Positions 60,988 through 64,000 of a stretch of 64,000 nucleotides of DNA are shown here, one piece after another. This stretch comes from Tolypeutes matacus (Eukaryota > Chordata > Mammalia > Cingulata > Chlamyphoridae). The notes under the pieces were generated by a model that was given only the letters and a program-made list of their open reading frames with translations, ran no database searches and had not been told where the DNA came from. The position numbers and the translations under genes were made by a program. The stretch is from NCBI GenBank assembly GCA_026826555.1, contig JAKSZT010054457.1:5021467-5085466 (forward strand), written 5' to 3'. The first letter of the stretch is position 1. Each line of letters opens with the position of its first letter.

Positions 60988-61441
60988 CAGTGGACTTACT
61001 GGTATTCTTCTATAGATTTGTTGTGATTCTAGCAATGGGAAGAAATTATATCGTTGATGTGGAGACAGTGGCCACTGACGATGCTTAAAACAGGGAGAGA
61101 GGAAAAGAGGTGTAATATGGGGGCACTTTCGGGATTAGGAATTGTCCTGAATGACATTGCAACGACAGATACAGGCCATTATATATCCTGCCATAGCCTA
61201 CAGAATTGAGTGGGAAAGGGTATAACTACAATGTAAATTATAATCTATCCTTTGTGGCAATGCTCCAAAATGTGTTCATCAATTGCAATGAATGTACCAC
61301 ACTAATGAAAGAAGTTGTTAATGTAGGGAAAATGGAAGGTGTAGGGAGTGGGGCATATGGGAATCCCTTATATTTTTTTATGTAACATTTTATGTAATTT
61401 AAGATCTTTTAGAAAAAATAAAAAATATATTTTTTTTAAAA
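60988..61441 (+). mobile_element. 5'-truncated L1 3' end (extended lineage)
   Basis: From CAGTGGACTTACTGGTATTC to TTTTAGAAAAAATAAAAAATATATTTTTTTTAAA, with a 10-bp TSD AAGAAGGAGT at 60978-60987 and 61442-61451. Shares AAGAAGTTGTTAATGT with the copies at 29.4 and 60.6 kb, against TGTTTATGTGGGAGG at 29.0 and 57.1 kb, so two subfamilies are present. Confidence 0.88.
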
Positions 61442-61451
61442 AAGAAGGAGT

Positions 61452-63389
61452 TAGATAAAAAGTACTAATTAGTGAGTTCAGTAAGACCTCAAGGTGGTCA
61501 TGTTCACTCCAGGACAGATAGAACTCTGCAATCCCTTCCCTGTCCCATCTCAGCACAGACTTGAATGGGGTCAAAGTTTGAATTTCAGTGATACCTATAA
61601 CCTCACTTCAGTCCTGCTTTCTAAACACAAGGTTTAATAAAAGGGTGTTTTAAATTTCTAGGTTGCAAGTGTTTTGTTTATTTTCTTTTATACGATTTTT
61701 ATTAATTTAAATTTTATGTGTACTCAGAACTCTTAGACATCTTTATTTTATAACAGTATTAGATTCACAGTATTTTTAATTAGCAATCATTTTTTTCTAC
61801 TACCTCTCCTATTTGGAACTGGTTCATGTCTCCATGAATATTCACTGGTACTTGAGAAGAAGGTTCTTCATGAGAGAAAGAATGTTCACTGTTTTCTGGG
61901 TATGGATTTTAATATAATTATTTATAAACTCATGGCTAAGATTATTTATTTTTTCAGTATTATAAATTTATTTTGTAAAATAAGCATGAATGAAAGACTC
62001 TTACTAGTATTATGTTTCTGTCTATATCTCTTTATATCCTCATAGGTATTACTTTATAAATGTTAATAATTAATGTAGTACATAAATATTCATAACTGTT
62101 AGATATGGATTATGAATTGATTCTTCTGCCTTTTGATATGTTCTTGGTTTCATTTATATTTTTTCTTAATTAATATTTAAAAAACATTAAGGTTTTCATT
62201 CATGCTCTTTTAATTGCATTTACCAAATAGTCTGGGCCATTCTTTTCTATTCAAACATTCTGAGTCACTATATTTTAGATAATGTGTGCCTCTTGTTAAG
62301 TAGGAAATATTGTTTTGATATTGAGATCAAATCTGAGATCCTTTTCTTTTAATATTGAATTTATATTTGTTTACTAATAGATATATTTGATTCTAGAATT
62401 CTAGTCATATTTTATATTAGATTTTCTATTTTATTTATTCTTTTAATTGTTCACTAAATGCATATGCATTTTTCTTTTGAAAATTTATTTTTCTGATGAT
62501 TTAAGCTTTACTTTTTCTAGAAATATTCTTTAAGTTTTTGAACACGTATTCCTCTATTTTCTTAGTTAACATCTGTGTTTTATAACAGTATTTGATTTAC
62601 AGGAATATTGCAAAACAGTACAGTCTTTATATACCCCACATGAACACCCCTTAGGCTGACTAATACATGTGAGCAAATTACTATAATAAATTTCTTAATA
62701 TATCCTGTCTGTTCTGTTTCTCTGGAGAACCATGATTAATACACACATGATCAACTATCCAATACTGTTCATCTCTGTTACTTGGATTTTTTTTATTACT
62801 GCTTTGACTCTACTATCCATTATGGTCATGACTGCTACCTTGTCTCTGGCACTTAATCACCAAAGACAAGATAGTAGTGGGATTAAGCATCCCAGTTCAG
62901 TGGCAGTACTTCATACAGAATTTCTTACCTATAAAGAGTGACCACAGAGCTCTTCAAGGATGCTAGGGCTCCTCTCTCATATGTATTTCTCTGAGTCTTG
63001 GTAAAAAACATGACCTTTGACCTTCCCAGTGTTGATGAAGAGATCTTACATGATAAATCTACTTCTAACATTCCAATCTCCTTAAGGCTTTGGATAACTT
63101 CCTCTCTGGTATATCAAGGCAGTTCTGGACATTTCAATTTCATTTAGTGCAGGTCATCTTTTTGTCCACATTTCATTCAAACAACCATTTTAACCTATTG
63201 AACCATAACAGTGAATCCAGAATCTCGGCTTAGTAAGCTCATATCAAGAAATTCAATCTGATCCAATTTTAAGGTTCCTTCCATCATCAACTCCCACTCT
63301 TAATATCTGGTCCTACACATGTTTCCCAGATTTTTGTATGTATTATTTAGAAAAATCATGCAGTTCTTTGAAGTGTAGCACACTTCCCC
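61452..63389. other. unassigned AT-rich DNA
   Basis: No gene recognised. 62640-62760 contains the end of the 4640-type repeat (CTGTTCTGTTTCTCTGGAGAACCATGATTAATAC). Confidence 0.35.
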
Positions 63390-63402
63390 ATGAATCACAC
63401 TT

Positions 63403-63564
63403 CTTTCTTAATCTTCACTTTATTTACTTATTTATTTATTTACTCATTCATTCATTCAATCATTTATACATTCATTCATTTATTTTTAGGAGGTAAAAGA
63501 GATTGAAACCAGGACCTCATACTTGGGAAGCAAGAGCTCAACCACTGAGCTACACCTGCATGCT
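63403..63564 (-). mobile_element. tRNA-derived SINE with expanded tail
   Basis: Antisense head GATTGAAACCAGGACCTCATACTTGGG and CTCAACCACTGAGCTACACC; the tail is an ATTT/CATT microsatellite. Perfect 13-bp TSD ATGAATCACACTT at 63390-63402 and 63565-63577. It lies just 3' of the open frame at 63617-64000. Confidence 0.88.
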
Positions 63565-63616
63565 ATGAATCACACTTTTCCTCTACCCTTCAATGTCTGT
63601 TGAAACTGCTGTCTAG

Positions 63617-64000
63617 TTATAGGTCTTGTAGTAAGGAAAGATGTGGACTTATGTCCTGACATGATTCATCAATATCTTGCAATGTGACTTCCTCAGGGAA
63701 GAGCATAAGAGGTTCTTCAGTCGAATCAAGGTTAAACTCCTGAAACAGTGATAGAAGAGATGTTTCTACTGGCAAAGAAAAATCAGCAAAATTTAGGGAT
63801 TTGATGTACCTAGCTTCATCAGGATTTCTCCATATGTCCTTGAGCCCTGGGTTCATCCTTTTCTTTTCCCACATTTTCCAGCACAGTTTGCAGTAACTTG
63901 CCAATCTAATTATACTAGTTTCATAAAAACATGCCAAGGAATCAAATACATAGTCAGAAAACACTTTGTCTTTCTCAGACATTTGATTAGGAATATCCAA
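63617..64000 (-). CDS. unidentified partial open frame, C-terminal 127 residues
   Basis: An uninterrupted frame enters from the right edge and ends with TAA at 63619-63617; its true start is outside the window. The product is rich in acidic and aromatic residues (FSDYVFDSLACFYETS, CKLCWKMWEKK, WRNPDEARYIKSL) and ends with an acidic tail (LQDIDESCQD) and HLSLLQDL. No domain, signal peptide or membrane segment is recognised. It differs from every L1 frame here, and its length in AT-rich DNA makes pure chance less likely. It could be a terminal exon, a retrogene or a retroviral remnant. Confidence 0.4.
   Translation of the reverse strand: MDIPNQMSEKDKVFSDYVFDSLACFYETSIIRLASYCKLCWKMWEKKRMNPGLKDIWRNPDEARYIKSLNFADFSLPVETSLLSLFQEFNLDSTEEPLMLFPEEVTLQDIDESCQDISPHLSLLQDL

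Overview
This window reads as nuclear DNA of a placental mammal, most likely an armadillo-type xenarthran. The main evidence is a set of tRNA-derived SINEs (head GGAAGCGGCTGTGGCTCA, B-box GGTTCGGTTCC) that look like the armadillo DAS SINEs. They sit beside LINE-1 elements, MIR cores, a HAL1-like half-LINE, an ERV-L integrase remnant and solo LTRs with 5-bp target-site duplications (TSDs). The species call is inference from repeat types. The sequence is AT-rich, and apart from one partial open frame at the right edge I see no convincing host gene, so this is gene-poor, intergenic or intronic DNA. All family names rest on recognition by eye, not a database search.

Layout. 1-4508: minus-strand LINE-1 cut by the window start, with 5'UTR, ORF1 and the first part of ORF2. 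4640-5078: medium-age repeat. 6689-7289: short young L1 tail with a 14-bp TSD. 9990-10273 and 14766-15149: SINEs, the second dimeric. 15240-21400: mostly unique DNA with MIRs and stretches that look like conserved non-coding elements. 21405-23400: SINE, then an old 5'-inverted L1 split by a solo LTR. 23700-24860: HAL1-like. 26151-26347: SINE. 27126-29771: two L1 3' fragments side by side, both with inverted 5' parts. 31870-32120: a second candidate regulatory stretch. 33000-34010: old LTR-like repeat, a retrocopy of unknown origin inside it, then an ERV-L integrase fragment. 36150-40240: ancient L1 holding an LTR which holds another LTR. 40342-40965 and 47853-48544: solo LTRs. 48550-57264: a long L1 with an unusually long 3'UTR. 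60565-61441: two more L1 3' fragments. 63403-63564: SINE. 63617-64000: minus-strand open frame running off the window.

I see no new defence, metabolic or regulatory system. The notable content is retrotransposon biology. An L1 lineage has an extended 3'UTR of about 2.85 kb containing two successive L1-type 3' ends. There are three 5'-inverted (twin-primed) insertions, LTR-in-LTR-in-L1 nesting with readable TSDs, and a 306-bp polyadenylated retrocopy with a 17-bp TSD whose source I cannot name. All L1 coding regions here are broken.
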